The notes under the pieces were generated by a model that did no database searches, was not told the DNA's origin, and saw only the letters and a list, made by a program, of their open reading frames with translations. Positions 63,181 through 64,000 of a stretch of 64,000 bases of DNA are shown here, in pieces (position 1 is the stretch's first letter; every line of letters begins with the position of its first letter). Origin of the DNA: Paucibacter sp. B2R-40 (GTDB taxonomy: Bacteria; Pseudomonadota; Gammaproteobacteria; Burkholderiales; Burkholderiaceae_C); the NCBI RefSeq assembly GCF_025717555.1, contig NZ_JAJIRP010000002.1:124001-188000 (forward strand). Direction: 5' to 3'. The translations under genes were made by a program, and so were the position numbers.

Positions 63181-64000
63181 GTCAGCTCCATGAACAGGTC
63201 TTCCAGATTGACGCGCTCGCTGCTCACATCGACCGGCAGTTGCCCGCTGGACGATGAAGACTGCGGATAGCGCACCAAGCAGCGCTCGCGCCCAGCCTCA
63301 AGTGGGCTGCGGCTCAGGGCTTGCAAACCCTCCGCAGCAATCAGCGCTTGCAGCACCGCAGTGGGCCCGCTCAAGGCGCGCACCTCGTCCAGCAACTCAT
63401 CCAGCGGCGCCTGCAAGCCGATGCGGCCTTGCTTCAAAAAGGCCACGTTGAAGGCGACGCGCTCGAGGTCCGACAAGATGTGGGTCGAGAACACCACCGT
63501 CGTGCCACGGTCCAGCACCTGCTCGACCAGCTCGCGCAGGAAGTCGCGCCGCCCGGCGGGGTCAAGGCTGGCCACCGGCTCGTCCAGCACCAAGAGGTCG
63601 GGCTCATGGGCGAGCGCACGGATGATGGACAAGCGCTGCTGCTGGCCGCCGCTGAGCTTGGCGATCGGCTTGTCGCGCGCGATGTCCCAGCGCGACAGCA
63701 AGCCCTCGACCTTGGCCTCGTTCCAGCGTGGATAAAAGCTCTTGAAGTAACGCAGCAGTTGGGCGGGCGTGAAACCCTCGAACAAATCGCTTTGCTGCGG
63801 CACATAGCCGATGCGGGCGCGCCCGGCGTCGTCCAGCTCAGCCGCATTCTGGCCGAACAACTGCACCGCACCGTTTTGCGGCTCGCGCAGGCCCAGCAAG
63901 CTCTCCAGCAAACAAGTCTTGCCTGCGCCATTGCGGCCCAAAAGGCCGACCACTTGGCCCGGCAGCAGCTGCCAGTCCAGACTCTTCAGCACGGCTTGCT
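63177..64000 (-). CDS. ABC transporter ATP-binding protein (partial at the right edge)
   Basis: The frame is open to the window end, so the first few codons lie outside. The visible 273 residues contain Walker A GLLGRNGAGKTCL, the Q-loop GYVPQQSDLFEG, the signature LSGGQQQRLSIIRAL, Walker B LLVLDEPVASLDP and the switch His in VFSTHIL. It powers the permease encoded downstream. The GTG at 63992 lies inside the domain and is probably not the start. Confidence 0.9.
   Translation of the reverse strand, partial: QAVLKSLDWQLLPGQVVGLLGRNGAGKTCLLESLLGLREPQNGAVQLFGQNAAELDDAGRARIGYVPQQSDLFEGFTPAQLLRYFKSFYPRWNEAKVEGLLSRWDIARDKPIAKLSGGQQQRLSIIRALAHEPDLLVLDEPVASLDPAGRRDFLRELVEQVLDRGTTVVFSTHILSDLERVAFNVAFLKQGRIGLQAPLDELLDEVRALSGPTAVLQALIAAEGLQALSRSPLEAGRERCLVRYPQSSSSSGQLPVDVSSERVNLEDLFMELT

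Overview
This window is a GC-rich bacterial chromosome segment spanning the replication-origin neighbourhood. The gene order rpmH-rnpA-yidD-yidC facing one way and dnaA-dnaN-gyrB (no recF) facing the other is typical of Burkholderiales. Together with a fused-subunit Pha/Mrp antiporter, an ExeAB-type GspA/GspB pair, a PEP-CTERM protein and many two-component systems, it suggests a betaproteobacterium near the Rubrivivax/Roseateles/Paucibacter group. That placement is inference from synteny and protein style. No rRNA, tRNA, CRISPR array, insertion sequence or prophage was recognised.

Layout. 1-3790: the end of a Mrp/Pha cation/proton antiporter operon (subunit A tail, then C to G). 3777-8034: an Abhydrolase_9 membrane protein, then GspB and GspA. 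8118-10695: a DMT exporter, then the divergent argO/argP pair. 10726-23172: a chitin/N-acetylglucosamine locus with a GntR regulator, an unknown membrane protein, a beta-propeller lactonase, NagX, a TonB-dependent receptor, a GH19 chitinase lipoprotein, an OmpR/QseBC-type two-component system and a GH20 hexosaminidase translated as the third gene of that operon. Matching half-site boxes upstream of the receptor and the two-component operon suggest one regulator links them. 23176-24791: a flavin reductase and an M48 protease. 24899-33690: yidC, yidD, rnpA, rpmH, the putative oriC, dnaA, dnaN and gyrB.

33808-39663: a molybdenum hydroxylase pair of IorAB type with a metallo-beta-lactamase-fold enzyme, divergent from a LytS/LytTR two-component pair. 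39664-40270 is an AT-richer stretch without a convincing gene. 40271-44825: the most unusual locus, all on the minus strand: response regulator, histidine kinase, cytochrome b561, a Cyc2-like outer-membrane protein (monohaem cytochrome fused to a beta-barrel) and a monohaem cytochrome c. These parts would make a plausible electron path between the cell surface and the inner membrane.

45005-52689: the Kup potassium transporter with three 11-bp tandem repeats upstream, a PEP-CTERM protein, a Tat-exported phospholipase C, and a KdpE/KdpD-like pair whose kinase lacks the N-terminal KdpD sensor region and has no kdpFABC nearby. 52768-60200: a solute-binding protein, a CPBP protease, two outer-membrane beta-barrel proteins, a DUF2306-type membrane protein, a MalT-like LuxR regulator, a tautomerase and a small DUF1127-like protein. 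60323-64000: a LysR regulator, thioredoxin TrxC, and an ABC permease/ATPase pair running off the right edge.
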